Assembly: GCF_050038885.1 (NCBI RefSeq)
Contig: NZ_CP143624.1
Coordinates: forward strand, 2,976,001-3,040,000
DNA: 64,000 bases
From: Myxococcus flavus
Lineage (GTDB): Bacteria > Myxococcota > Myxococcia > Myxococcales > Myxococcaceae
Reading direction: 5' to 3'
This document shows positions 1 to 7,684 of this stretch, one piece after another. The position numbers were made by a program, and so were the translations under genes. The notes below the pieces were generated by a model. That model saw only the letters and a list, made by a program, of their open reading frames with translations. It was not told the origin of the DNA and did no database searches. Within the stretch, counting starts at the first letter, position 1. The number at the start of each line of letters is the position of its first letter.

Positions 1-1
1 C

Positions 2-394
2 CGGTTCGGCGGCACGTTTGACGAAGCGTGGAACACGGGTCGCAAACCGCTGCTCCCCAGGGACTTCGACCGGCGCTACTTCAATGCCGCGGCCCCCGGC
101 CTCGTCGCCCCGGGCTACCTGCGGGGAGACGAACCCGTCATCATCGCGGGCGCTTCGCCGAAGGGCCGGCTCGCGTTCTCCCTCCCTGGGCAAGCGCCTC
201 CCGTCGTCACCGTCGCGCTCGAAGGTCGCGAGGACGCCACGCCCTCGATGCACCTGGACACCGTCACGCTCGACACCGATGAGGAGCGCGTCACCCTTCT
301 CTGGCGTGGCCATGTCTCCCTGGATGAAGGCCTGCACGATGTACGCGGCCTGAAGATCACCGCGGAGGGTGTCCCACCGCCCAAGCCGAGTTGA
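2..394 (+). CDS. DUF2169 family T6SS accessory protein (3' end only)
   Basis: This is the last 130 codons of a reading frame that is open from the left edge and stops at 392-394. The visible part has FGGTFD followed by W and PLLPRDFD, then RYFNAA and GYLRGDEPV. That arrangement is characteristic of the DUF2169 family, which accompanies PAAR-like and VgrG proteins in type VI secretion effector modules. DUF2169 proteins are thought to act as effector adaptors or chaperones (family knowledge). The gene sits 107 bp upstream of a DUF4150 PAAR-like gene on the same strand, which fits that role. The start and most of the protein lie outside the window. Confidence 0.75.
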   Translation, partial: RFGGTFDEAWNTGRKPLLPRDFDRRYFNAAAPGLVAPGYLRGDEPVIIAGASPKGRLAFSLPGQAPPVVTVALEGREDATPSMHLDTVTLDTDEERVTLLWRGHVSLDEGLHDVRGLKITAEGVPPPKPS

Positions 395-488
395 ACGGCA
401 GCGCTGACCTCCGCTTCGTCTCCTGGAACCGGCGCTCGGAGCCAGGTGGCTCGCATGGCGCGGGCCCGGCGGGGTAATCTGTCGCCTT

Positions 489-494
489 GGAGGT
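489..494 (+). promoter_or_regulatory. Shine-Dalgarno that sets the PAAR-like start
   Basis: GGAGGT lies seven bases before the ATG at 502. An upstream in-frame TTG at 487 would place the SD inside the coding sequence, so ATG 502 is the better start. Confidence 0.7.
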
Positions 495-501
495 GGGAGC
501 C

Positions 502-966
502 ATGCCCGTCAACACTGGCGTGAACAAGATGACCGTGGTGACCAAGGACAGCGGCGGCGTCACCGTCGCCTTCCCCGACGTCTGCAAGACGCCCAGCCCG
601 GCGGGGCCCGTGCCCATCCCCTACCCCAACGTGGCCCAGTCCTCCGACGCCGACAAGGGCACGAAGAAGGTCTCCGTGGCCGGCAACCCGGTCTGCGTGA
701 AGGACTCCAACTTCAAGATGAGCACGGGAGACGAGGCCGGAACCGCGGGCGGCGGCGTGGCCTCCGGCAAGACGAAGGGCAAGGCGGAGTTCGTCAACTT
801 CTCCTTCGACGTGAAGTTCGAAGGAAAGAACGTGGCGCGCGCCTTCGACCTGATGTTGCACAACGACAAGAACACGCCGCCGTTCCCCGTCATGCAGGGG
901 CCCGTCATCGCCATGGGTGGCGATGAAGGCAAGCCCAAGTGCCTTGTCTGCGAAGACGACATCTAG
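502..966 (+). CDS. PAAR-like (DUF4150) T6SS spike-tip protein
   Basis: A 154-residue protein that starts MPVNTGVNKM and carries the DUF4150 signature PDVCKTPSPAGPVPIPYPN near residues 26-44. A later V-x-GNPVC segment and a Gly/Ala-rich stretch follow. DUF4150 proteins have a PAAR-like fold and cap the VgrG spike of the type VI secretion system (family knowledge). There is no toxin extension, so it would act as a tip to which separate effectors are attached. The upstream DUF2169 gene and the downstream HEAT/ketosynthase gene form a plus-strand module with it. The next gene begins 12 bp downstream, so the genes are probably cotranscribed. Confidence 0.85.
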   Translation: MPVNTGVNKMTVVTKDSGGVTVAFPDVCKTPSPAGPVPIPYPNVAQSSDADKGTKKVSVAGNPVCVKDSNFKMSTGDEAGTAGGGVASGKTKGKAEFVNFSFDVKFEGKNVARAFDLMLHNDKNTPPFPVMQGPVIAMGGDEGKPKCLVCEDDI

Positions 967-978
967 CCACCCGCCGCG

Positions 979-3573
979 ATGTCACTTCCTCCCAGCAGCC
1001 TCCCGGCATCCGAGCGACCCGACGCATCCATTCGGATGGACATGGCCAGAGACTTCCTCGCGGACGCATCCTTCTTCTGGATGCTGCGTGAGCAAGGACT
1101 CCTCGCACCTGACTACTCCTTGCAGGAGCTCCAAGCAGGACCTGAGCAACGACTGCTCGCGTGCCTGGACGCGTTGCTGCTGGGAGGTCCCCGGGTCACC
1201 CGGGAGTTGTTGCTGCCGGCGCTGTCCTCGGACGAGCCGGAGCAGGTGGCCTGTGCCGCCAGCGTCCTCATGTCGCAACCCGGGCAGGAGCACCTCGACG
1301 CCGTGCTCTCCACGCTGGCGGACGAAGGTGGCGCCAATCCTTCGAGCCAAGGAGCCGCATGGGCGCTGGAGCTCCACCCGAGCCCTCGCGCTGTTCCCCA
1401 GCTCCTCGCCTTGTTCGACCAGGGCACCCCCACCGTGCAGGCACGGGTGCTCGACATCCTGACGGCATGGGGGACGGCGCCCTCCCGGAGCCTGGACGAA
1501 GCTATCACCTCGAGGGACACCGCCCTGGCTCAGGCAGGGCTGCGCGCTGCACGGCGCTTCCCTTCCCGGCTGGAACGCGCCGCGCTGCAACGTGCCCTGG
1601 AGTCCAGCGACGTGGAGGTCCGCAACACGGCGCTGGAGACAGCCTTGCGCCTGGGCCACGCCTCCGCATGGGCCCGTTGTGTCGATGCCGTCCGTCGCAA
1701 GGATGCAGGATGGGGACCTCCCGCGGCGCTCCTCGCGATGGGGGGTGACCCTCAAGATTTGGACCTGCTCCTGAAGGCCCTCGAGGAGCCAGCGCTGCGA
1801 AAAGAGGCGCTCTGGGCGCTGGGGCTCAGCGGGCGCGTCGCCGCTGTGGGCCCCCTCCTGGAGGCCATGAAGGACGAGTCGGTCGCGCAGGTGGCGGCGG
1901 AGGCCTTTTGCGCCATCACCGGCCTCGTCCTCACCGGACCTTTCGTGTCGGAGGCGGAGCCCAGGTCCCCCGATGCGTCCGACGAGGACGCGCCGCCCCT
2001 GAGCCCCGAGCACGACCTCCCCGTGCCTGCTCCGGAAGCCGTGGCTCACTGGTGGCAACAGGCCCAGAAGGATTTCTCGCCCCAGGTCCGCTACCTCGGC
2101 GGGAAACCTTTCGGAGCCGAAGCGCTCCTCGACGCCCTGATGACGGGCCCCATGCGCAGACGCGCAGCGCTGGCGCTCGAGCTGGCCATCCGGAGCCAGG
2201 GCGCCTTCCAGCTTCGCGTCCGCGATTGGGGTCCGAGGCAATGGAAGACACTCCAGGCAGCGAAGGCGAGCTTGCACGGGCGATTGCCGCTGGGGCCATT
2301 CCGCGCCTTCTCGCTCCCGGCCGTCCTGACCGACGAGTCCCCCGTGCAAGCAGACGCGCTCTTCCAGCGCGTGGTCTGGCAACGCCCGCCCCCACCGGGT
2401 GCGCTCGCCATCACGGGCCTTGGGATGGTGTCGTCGCTTGGCGATGGCGTGGTGGGGAGCTGCGCGGCCGCTCGCGTGGGTGTGGGCCGGCCCGGCGCGC
2501 TCGAGGACTTCACCTTCGTGGACGAGGACTCGGGTGAGGAGCTTCCCGTGACGGGGCATGCCATCCCGCATCTCACCCAAGGGTACTCGGGCGTGGGGCG
2601 CCTGGTACGGCTGGGGGCAATTGCCCTGGCGGACCTCCAGCACCACTCGGGCATGCAGCCGGGGCCGCGCACGGGCATCTTCCTCAACCTTCCCAGCGGC
2701 TTCCTCCTCGAGGCCGCGGAGCGCCAGGCGCGAGCTGCCGCCAGCGAAGCGACGGAGTCCGACGGCGAGGCAGAGGACGCCGATACATCCGCCGAGCTCG
2801 ACGAGACGCCGCTGCTCGCCGAGACGCTTCGTGAACGCTATGCCCAGACACTGCTGCCCCGGCTGCTGGCGCAGGCCGCCGTGCCAGGGAGCGTCACCCA
2901 GCAGGCGGTCTTCTTCGGAGACTCCCCCGGCTTCGTCACGGCCCTCCGCGCCGCGGAACGCGCGCTGAGGTCCGGTGCGCTGGACCGGTGCATCGTGGGA
3001 GGCATCGACAGCATCGTTGAACCCGAGTGGCTGGACGCACTGGACGCGCTCCGGATGCTGAAGACGCGCGAGCGGCCCACCGGGCTGATGCCTGGCGAGG
3101 GCGCGGCCTTCGTGCTCCTGGAGTCCGCGGACGCGGCCTCTCGCCGGGGCACGCCGGCTGTCGCCTACATCGACGCGATGGCCGCGTCCTCCGAACCCGG
3201 ACACCTGTTCGCCGGCAAGCCGCACGTCGGCATGGCCTTGTCATCCGTCATCGCGGAGGTGCTTGGGAGCCTCGAGGACCGTGGCCAGACGACGGGGCTC
3301 GTCATCGCGGACCTCGACGGAACCGTGCCCCGGGCCCAGGACTGGGGCTACGCGCAGATACGGCTGAACAGCGCGCCCCTGAAGGAGGCTGTCACCTGGT
3401 ACCCCGCGGATGTGTGGGGAGGGCTGGGCGCCGCGACCGGTGCCTTCGCGGTCTGCATGGCGGCGCGCGGGTTCACGAGGGGCTACGTGCCCACGTCCGG
3501 CGTCCTGACCTGGCTCTGGGGATGGAATGGGGAGAGGGCGGCCTTCCACCTGCGCCCGCCCTCCGCACGCTGA
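979..3573 (+). CDS. HEAT-repeat (TIGR02270-like) / pseudo-beta-ketoacyl-synthase fusion
   Basis: An 864-residue two-part protein. Residues about 30-320 are short alpha-helical HEAT-like repeats of the TIGR02270 type. After a linker rich in Pro and acidic residues, residues about 470-860 have a thiolase/ketosynthase fold (ITGLGMVSSLGDG; GEGAAFVLLE near 700; GGLGAATGAFAV near 818). Where an active ketosynthase has its Cys nucleophile this protein has FFGDSPGFVTAL. The usual two His motifs are also not visible (DLDGTVPRAQDWG and ADVWGGLGAATG instead). I infer it is catalytically dead and acts as a scaffold or chaperone for effector loading. Ketosynthase-like genes recur in T6SS effector modules (recollection). 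It faces Imm49 with an 8-bp gap. Confidence 0.75.
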   Translation: MSLPPSSLPASERPDASIRMDMARDFLADASFFWMLREQGLLAPDYSLQELQAGPEQRLLACLDALLLGGPRVTRELLLPALSSDEPEQVACAASVLMSQPGQEHLDAVLSTLADEGGANPSSQGAAWALELHPSPRAVPQLLALFDQGTPTVQARVLDILTAWGTAPSRSLDEAITSRDTALAQAGLRAARRFPSRLERAALQRALESSDVEVRNTALETALRLGHASAWARCVDAVRRKDAGWGPPAALLAMGGDPQDLDLLLKALEEPALRKEALWALGLSGRVAAVGPLLEAMKDESVAQVAAEAFCAITGLVLTGPFVSEAEPRSPDASDEDAPPLSPEHDLPVPAPEAVAHWWQQAQKDFSPQVRYLGGKPFGAEALLDALMTGPMRRRAALALELAIRSQGAFQLRVRDWGPRQWKTLQAAKASLHGRLPLGPFRAFSLPAVLTDESPVQADALFQRVVWQRPPPPGALAITGLGMVSSLGDGVVGSCAAARVGVGRPGALEDFTFVDEDSGEELPVTGHAIPHLTQGYSGVGRLVRLGAIALADLQHHSGMQPGPRTGIFLNLPSGFLLEAAERQARAAASEATESDGEAEDADTSAELDETPLLAETLRERYAQTLLPRLLAQAAVPGSVTQQAVFFGDSPGFVTALRAAERALRSGALDRCIVGGIDSIVEPEWLDALDALRMLKTRERPTGLMPGEGAAFVLLESADAASRRGTPAVAYIDAMAASSEPGHLFAGKPHVGMALSSVIAEVLGSLEDRGQTTGLVIADLDGTVPRAQDWGYAQIRLNSAPLKEAVTWYPADVWGGLGAATGAFAVCMAARGFTRGYVPTSGVLTWLWGWNGERAAFHLRPPSAR

Positions 3574-3581
3574 GACAGGCT

Positions 3582-4325
3582 TCAGCGCGCGAGCCGCGGA
3601 AGCATCTTGTACTCGGGATGGGTCCGCAGCTGACGGCCCTCCGCCAACCGGAGCAGGGCCAGCCCCTCGACGAAGATGTGGCGCTCCGTGTGGAAGCGCT
3701 CTGGGTGGGACGGCACGCCCGCGTCCTTGAACTCTCGCGCCCGTTCGACCAGCAACTCTTCCAGCGCCAGGTCGAACGCCTCCTGGTCCGCTGAAGCGAG
3801 GGCTTCGCACACGGCGAGCCGCGTGGAACCACTGTCGGCGGAGCACTGCTGGAAGGCGGCGAGGGCACGCTCGGCCCCAACAGAGAGCCCCTGGGTTCCC
3901 GCAAGCAGGAGCTCGTGGAGGAAGTCCGCGTAACGGAAGTCATCCTCGAACTCGTCCTTCTCCGACCATTGGCGGGGCGAATACCGGGCGATTTCCTGCG
4001 CCAGACCGGCCTCGCCAGCGGCGAGCGCATCGAACAGCGGCTCCACGTGGCTGGCACACACAAACCGCCCTGGAGACGCGTCCGAACGCGAGTAGGCTCC
4101 GGCCAGCAAATCCCTGCGGGCGGTGGCGGACTGACGCAGACACCGCTTGAAGGCGGACGTGTCCGCATCCGCCAGCAAGGAGCTGATGGCGGCGATGCGC
4201 AAGTAGGTGGAGAGCCGCGTCAGCAGTGTCTCTCGCTGGAGCACCGTGAGCGGCTGCTTCAGCCCCGCCTCCAGTTCCTCAACCGCCCAAAACGCATTCT
4301 CGCGAATGAGGTCCATCTTCAGCAT
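3582..4325 (-). CDS. Imm49 family immunity protein
   Basis: A 247-residue all-helical protein starting MLKMDLIREN; an alternative ATG lies three codons later. The pattern NAFWAVEELE near the start and EKDEFEDDFRYADFLHELL in the middle resembles the Imm49 family of polymorphic-toxin immunity proteins. There is no signal peptide, so it would act in the cytoplasm against incoming or self toxin. It is the last gene of the minus-strand toxin/immunity operon and follows the last Imm11 copy after 46 bp. That gap starts with a segment resembling the spacers between the Imm11 copies. Its specific toxin is not identifiable here; it may neutralise a different toxin from the one Imm11 binds. Confidence 0.7.
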   Translation of the reverse strand: MLKMDLIRENAFWAVEELEAGLKQPLTVLQRETLLTRLSTYLRIAAISSLLADADTSAFKRCLRQSATARRDLLAGAYSRSDASPGRFVCASHVEPLFDALAAGEAGLAQEIARYSPRQWSEKDEFEDDFRYADFLHELLLAGTQGLSVGAERALAAFQQCSADSGSTRLAVCEALASADQEAFDLALEELLVERAREFKDAGVPSHPERFHTERHIFVEGLALLRLAEGRQLRTHPEYKMLPRLAR

Positions 4326-4371
4326 CGGCGCGCTCCCACTGGCGGTTCCAGCCTCAAGGTGATTGCACGAC

Positions 4372-4989
4372 TCAGGCCCGCCCGCGGAACTCGGAGCCAA
4401 AGTCCTCCAACTCCTGGAACAGCACGCCGTTGCAGTCCTCGTCCACGATTCGCCGGCCCAGGTCTTCACGAACCAGGATGAGACTGGTCTGCTCCGCGAG
4501 CCGGAAGATCTTCACGTCCTTGGGGATCTTCTTCTCATTGAGGACCAGCCGCCGGAAATACAGCACCTGATTCTTCAGGATGGCGTTCATATCGAAGTCG
4601 GACTTCTTCGCATCCATGCACGCGACCGACCCCAGCACGTTGGCGATGTAATACGGCGTGGTCAGGACTTTCTTGCGAGGGGTCCGCAGGCGAATGGGCA
4701 GGTATTCGATGGAATCCGCCGGAGTCTCCTGCTCCAGGATGCTCTTGAGCTTCTCGGAGACCACCAGCATTCCGAACGTGTTCGGGATGTTGTCCGTCAG
4801 CGTGCTACCTCCCTCCTTCGACAAATCGAAGACCAGGCCCTTCGGGAACCAGTCCTCACAGCGGACGCCCTCCGAGAGGAGGTAACCGCGCCCATCCAGC
4901 TCTTCCTTGCGGGATGAGTCCAGCCACGCGAAGAACTCGTCCTCGTCGTCGTCCACCCAGGGGTAGTAGCTCACGGCAATCCGCTCCAC
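4372..4989 (-). CDS. Imm11 (DUF1629) family immunity protein, copy 1 (distal)
   Basis: A 205-residue protein with a GTG start one base after a relic TGA. It carries YYPWVDDDEDE, CEDWFPKGLVFDLS, LPIRLRTPRKK and VPYYIAN-like (TTPYYIANVLG) segments of the Imm11/DUF1629 immunity family. It differs from copies 2 and 3 at only a few positions, for example FDMNAILKNQVLY where the others have (R/S)M..QVMR. Imm11 proteins bind and block cognate toxins in the recipient or producer cytoplasm (family knowledge). The three copies have a period of 681-685 bp. This copy has diverged most at the probable variable surface, so it may recognise a different toxin allele. Confidence 0.8.
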   Translation of the reverse strand: MERIAVSYYPWVDDDEDEFFAWLDSSRKEELDGRGYLLSEGVRCEDWFPKGLVFDLSKEGGSTLTDNIPNTFGMLVVSEKLKSILEQETPADSIEYLPIRLRTPRKKVLTTPYYIANVLGSVACMDAKKSDFDMNAILKNQVLYFRRLVLNEKKIPKDVKIFRLAEQTSLILVREDLGRRIVDEDCNGVLFQELEDFGSEFRGRA

Positions 4990-4990
4990 T

Positions 4991-5035
4991 TCAGCGCTTC
5001 TTCGCCGCGCCCCGCTGCTTCGGAGCTGGCTTGGT
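4991..5035 (-). pseudogene. Relic of the AHH toxin 3' end (between Imm11 copies 1 and 2)
   Basis: On the minus strand this segment reads TKPAPKQRGAAKKR followed by TGA. The intact toxin ends TKPASKKRGMVKKR plus TGA. About 40 of the 45 bases match. No start codon or upstream toxin sequence remains. The spacing from this TGA to the Imm11 GTG (one base) is the same as at the intact toxin. Confidence 0.8.
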
Positions 5036-5052
5036 CAAGGCGAGTGCACGGC

Positions 5053-5670
5053 TCAGGCCCGCCCACGGAACTCGGAGCCAAAGTCCTCCAACTCCTGGAA
5101 CAGCATGCCGTTGCAGTCCTCGTCCACGATTCGCTGGCCCAGGTCCTCACGGACCAGGATGAGCCGGGTCTGCTCCGCGAGCCGGAAGATCTTCACGTCC
5201 TTGGGGATCTTCTTCTCATTGAGGACCAGCCGCCGGAAACGCATCACCTGATTCTTCAGGATGGCGCTCATGCGGAAGTCTGACTTCTTCGCATCCATGC
5301 ACGCGACCGTCCCCAGCACGTTGGCGATGTAATACGGCGTGGTGAGCACCTTCTTGCGAGGCGTCCGCAGGCGAATCGGTAGGTATTCGATGGAATCCGC
5401 CGGAGTCTCCTGCTCCAGGATGCTCTTAAGCTTTTCGGAAACCACCAGCATTCCGAACGCGTTCGGGATGCTGTCCGTCAGCGTGCTGCCTCCCTCCTTC
5501 GACAAGTCGAAGACCAGGCCCTTCGGGAACCAGTCCTCACAGCGGACGCCTTCCGAGAGAAGGTACTCGCGTTCATCCAGCTCTTCCTTGCGGGAAGAGT
5601 CCAGCCACGCGAAGGACTCATCCTCGTCGTCGTCCACCCAGGGGTAGTAGCTCACGGCAATCCGCTCCAC
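5053..5670 (-). CDS. Imm11 (DUF1629) family immunity protein, copy 2 (middle)
   Basis: A 205-residue second copy of the Imm11 gene, again with a GTG start one base after a relic TGA. It matches the other copies almost throughout. Private differences include DEREYLLSE near residue 35 and FRMSAILKNQ near residue 138. It should perform the same toxin-neutralising role as its neighbours. The surrounding relic sequence shows that it arose by tandem duplication. Because the upstream toxin has been lost from this unit, its translation would depend on reinitiation after copy 3 or on independent initiation at the GTG. Confidence 0.8.
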   Translation of the reverse strand: MERIAVSYYPWVDDDEDESFAWLDSSRKEELDEREYLLSEGVRCEDWFPKGLVFDLSKEGGSTLTDSIPNAFGMLVVSEKLKSILEQETPADSIEYLPIRLRTPRKKVLTTPYYIANVLGTVACMDAKKSDFRMSAILKNQVMRFRRLVLNEKKIPKDVKIFRLAEQTRLILVREDLGQRIVDEDCNGMLFQELEDFGSEFRGRA

Positions 5671-5671
5671 T

Positions 5672-5716
5672 TCAGCGCTTCTTCGCGATGCCCCGCTGCT
5701 TCGGAGCGGGCTTGCT
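5672..5716 (-). pseudogene. Relic of the AHH toxin 3' end (between Imm11 copies 2 and 3)
   Basis: On the minus strand it reads SKPAPKQRGIAKKR followed by TGA, again matching the intact toxin tail, with one base between the TGA and the GTG of Imm11 copy 2. The substitutions PAPKQRG are shared with the other relic but not with the intact toxin. The two relics are therefore closer to each other, or descend from an older toxin allele. Confidence 0.8.
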
Positions 5717-5737
5717 CAAGGTGAGTGCACGACGCAC

Positions 5738-6355
5738 TCAGGCTCGCCCGCGGAACTCGGAGCCAAAGTCCTCCAACTCCTGGAACAGCATGCCGTTGCA
5801 GTCCTCGTCCACGATTCGCTGGCCCAGGTCCTCACGGACCAGGATGAGCCGGGTCTGCTCCGCGAGCCGGAAGATCTTCACGTCCTTGGGGATCTTCTTC
5901 TCATTGAGGACCAGCCGCCGGAAACGCATCACCTGATTCTTCAGGATGGCGTTCATGCTGAAGTCGGACTTCTTCGCGTCCATGCACGCGACCGTCCCCA
6001 GCACGTTGGCGATGTAATACGGCGTGGTCAGGACTTTCTTGCGGGGCGTCCGCAGACGAATGGGCAGGTATTCGATGGAGCCTGCTGGCGTCTCCTGCTC
6101 CAGGATGCCCTTGAGCTTTTCGGAGACCACCCGCATTGCGAACGCGTTCGGGATGCTGTCCGTCAGCGTGCTGCCCCGCTCGTTCGACAAGTCGAAGACC
6201 AAGCCCTTCGGGAACCAATCCTCACAGCGGACGCCCTCCGAGAGGAGGTAACCGCGCCCATCCAGTTCTTCCTTGCGGGAAGCATCCAGCCACGCGAAGG
6301 ACTCGTCCTCGTCGTCGTCCACCCAGGGATAGTAGTTCACGGCAATCCACTCCAC
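5738..6355 (-). CDS. Imm11 (DUF1629) family immunity protein, copy 3 (adjacent to toxin)
   Basis: A 205-residue Imm11 protein whose GTG start lies one base after the toxin's TGA, so it is probably translated by coupling to the toxin. It starts MEWIAVNYYPW where the other copies start MERIAVSYYPW. Other differences are FDLSNERGSTLT, FAMRVVSEKLKG and FSMNAILKNQ. Its position next to the intact AHH gene makes it the best candidate cognate immunity protein. The other two copies lie behind toxin relics. Confidence 0.85.
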   Translation of the reverse strand: MEWIAVNYYPWVDDDEDESFAWLDASRKEELDGRGYLLSEGVRCEDWFPKGLVFDLSNERGSTLTDSIPNAFAMRVVSEKLKGILEQETPAGSIEYLPIRLRTPRKKVLTTPYYIANVLGTVACMDAKKSDFSMNAILKNQVMRFRRLVLNEKKIPKDVKIFRLAEQTRLILVREDLGQRIVDEDCNGMLFQELEDFGSEFRGRA

Positions 6356-6356
6356 T

Positions 6357-7043
6357 TCAGCGCTTCTTCACCATGCCCCGCTTCTTCGAAGCTGGCTTGG
6401 TGAACAAGTTGATGTTGATGGGGCCTGCCGCAGACACCCAGTTCCAGTAATCCGACTGGAGGCGCATCAGCAAGGCCTTGACGTCTTCTGGTGGACTCCA
6501 CTCCTTGTGCTTCTTGTCCTTCGCCAACGCGGAATCCAGCGAGTCGCGGACGACGATCATATCGGCCTTCACCAGTTCTGAATAGGCCGGATGACTCCCC
6601 GAGTGGTGGGGCAAGCGGTGGAACTCCGAGTCGCGCGACACGGCGGGGAGGAAGATGATGTTCTCCCCATTGTTGATGTTGTAGTCCACACCCTGAAGCA
6701 TCCGCATCTGGTCACTGGTGAAGTACTTATCGGAGAAGGCCTCCTCCGGAAGCAGATGGTGTGCCTGGTTGATGTACGGGGATTGGCCAATCTTGAAGTT
6801 CTGGCCATAGACGAAGGTGTACCGGCGCGCATGCGTCAGGCTGCCAGCCTTGACCCGCTTGTCCCCGCGCACACGGGTGCCTCGCGCCTGGAGCACCCCC
6901 TGGATGGTCTCGAGGTCCGCGTAGACCTTGTTCCGGCCCCCGTTGCCCTTGATGTGCTGGTGGCCCTTCTCCCGGTAGTCACGCGAACGCCTGAGCCGGG
7001 CCTTCTGCTTGCCCATTCCGGAGAGATGATTCGACGTGGCCAT
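6357..7043 (-). CDS. AHH-family nuclease toxin
   Basis: A 228-residue basic protein. The C-terminal half has the AHH nuclease signature: INQAHHLLPEEAF near residues 90-102 and LPHHSGSHPAYSELV near 143-157. AHH is an HNH/Endo VII-fold nuclease found as the warhead of polymorphic toxins, with DNA or RNA as substrate (family knowledge). The N-terminal 85 residues are Lys/Arg-rich and show no PAAR, Rhs or MIX marker, so the toxin probably needs a separate loading protein. It lies 17 bp after the DUF6484 gene and is followed by Imm11 after one base. Its last 15 codons are repeated as relics at 4991 and 5672. Confidence 0.85.
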   Translation of the reverse strand: MATSNHLSGMGKQKARLRRSRDYREKGHQHIKGNGGRNKVYADLETIQGVLQARGTRVRGDKRVKAGSLTHARRYTFVYGQNFKIGQSPYINQAHHLLPEEAFSDKYFTSDQMRMLQGVDYNINNGENIIFLPAVSRDSEFHRLPHHSGSHPAYSELVKADMIVVRDSLDSALAKDKKHKEWSPPEDVKALLMRLQSDYWNWVSAAGPININLFTKPASKKRGMVKKR

Positions 7044-7060
7044 GCGTGCCCCCGTGGAAC

Positions 7061-7624
7061 TCAGTTCAACTCAATCTTACCACCGCGGATGAGCTGGAGC
7101 CCCGAGGCGCGACTCTCCACTCGAACCCCGCGAAGAACGATGGTGCCGTCCCGCCGCAGCGTGATGCTGGCCTCGCCGACACGCAACACGATTTCCTTCT
7201 CGGCGCCGAGCACCAACCGGTCCTCCTTCGGGGTGTCCTTCGCCTTCGGCTCGGACGGCGGCGCCTCCACGTCGCCAGGGCGCGCCTCGGGACGCCCCGC
7301 CGCCTCCAGCAGCTGTTCCAGGAGGGATGGGGCGCTCGGAGCCTGGGCCATGGCCACCAGCAGCGGCCGGGACGGCTCTCCGTCCTCGAAGAGCAGGACC
7401 ACCTCCCGGCGCTCCTCCACCGCGAGGCGGAGCTGCTCGGGTTCGAGCGCGACGAAGCTGCGCGCCGGCACAGGCATGGCGGTGGTGTTTCCAACGAAGT
7501 CCACCAGGGCCAGCCCGTCGGGATTGACGCCCATCAGCCTGCCGACACGCGCCCCGGTGATGGGCTGCCGGTGCTCGCTGCGAACGCCCTTCTCGGGCCT
7601 GGTGCCATCATCGGTGGAAGACAT
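7061..7624 (-). CDS. DUF6484 domain protein, T6SS-associated
   Basis: A 187-residue protein starting MSSTDDGTRP, with AAGGGG seven bases upstream of the ATG. Residues about 22-75 form a small beta-rich domain (GARVGRLMGVNPDGLALVDFVGN, then a VALE/VLLFEDG strand pair) recognisable as DUF6484. The C-terminal part (IVLRVGEASITLRRDGTIVLRG) resembles the beta-prism repeats seen after VgrG or Rhs cores. DUF6484 genes are found next to VgrG, DUF2169 and PAAR genes. As first gene of the toxin/immunity operon it may link the short AHH toxin to the spike; this role is inferred. Confidence 0.65.
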   Translation of the reverse strand: MSSTDDGTRPEKGVRSEHRQPITGARVGRLMGVNPDGLALVDFVGNTTAMPVPARSFVALEPEQLRLAVEERREVVLLFEDGEPSRPLLVAMAQAPSAPSLLEQLLEAAGRPEARPGDVEAPPSEPKAKDTPKEDRLVLGAEKEIVLRVGEASITLRRDGTIVLRGVRVESRASGLQLIRGGKIELN

Positions 7625-7684
7625 GTGGCCCCTTGCGACGGCGTCAGGTGCCGCGCGCCCCATTGACGGGACGCTCGAAGGATA

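Noticed and set aside
979..3573. Fatty-acid or polyketide biosynthesis ketosynthase
   Set aside because: No Cys nucleophile or catalytic His is visible, no ACP, KR or other FAS/PKS gene is near, and the T6SS neighbours explain the locus better.
4372..6355. CRISPR-like or transposon repeat array
   Set aside because: The repeated units are complete protein genes of about 618 bp with conserved reading frames, without spacers, terminal inverted repeats or transposase.
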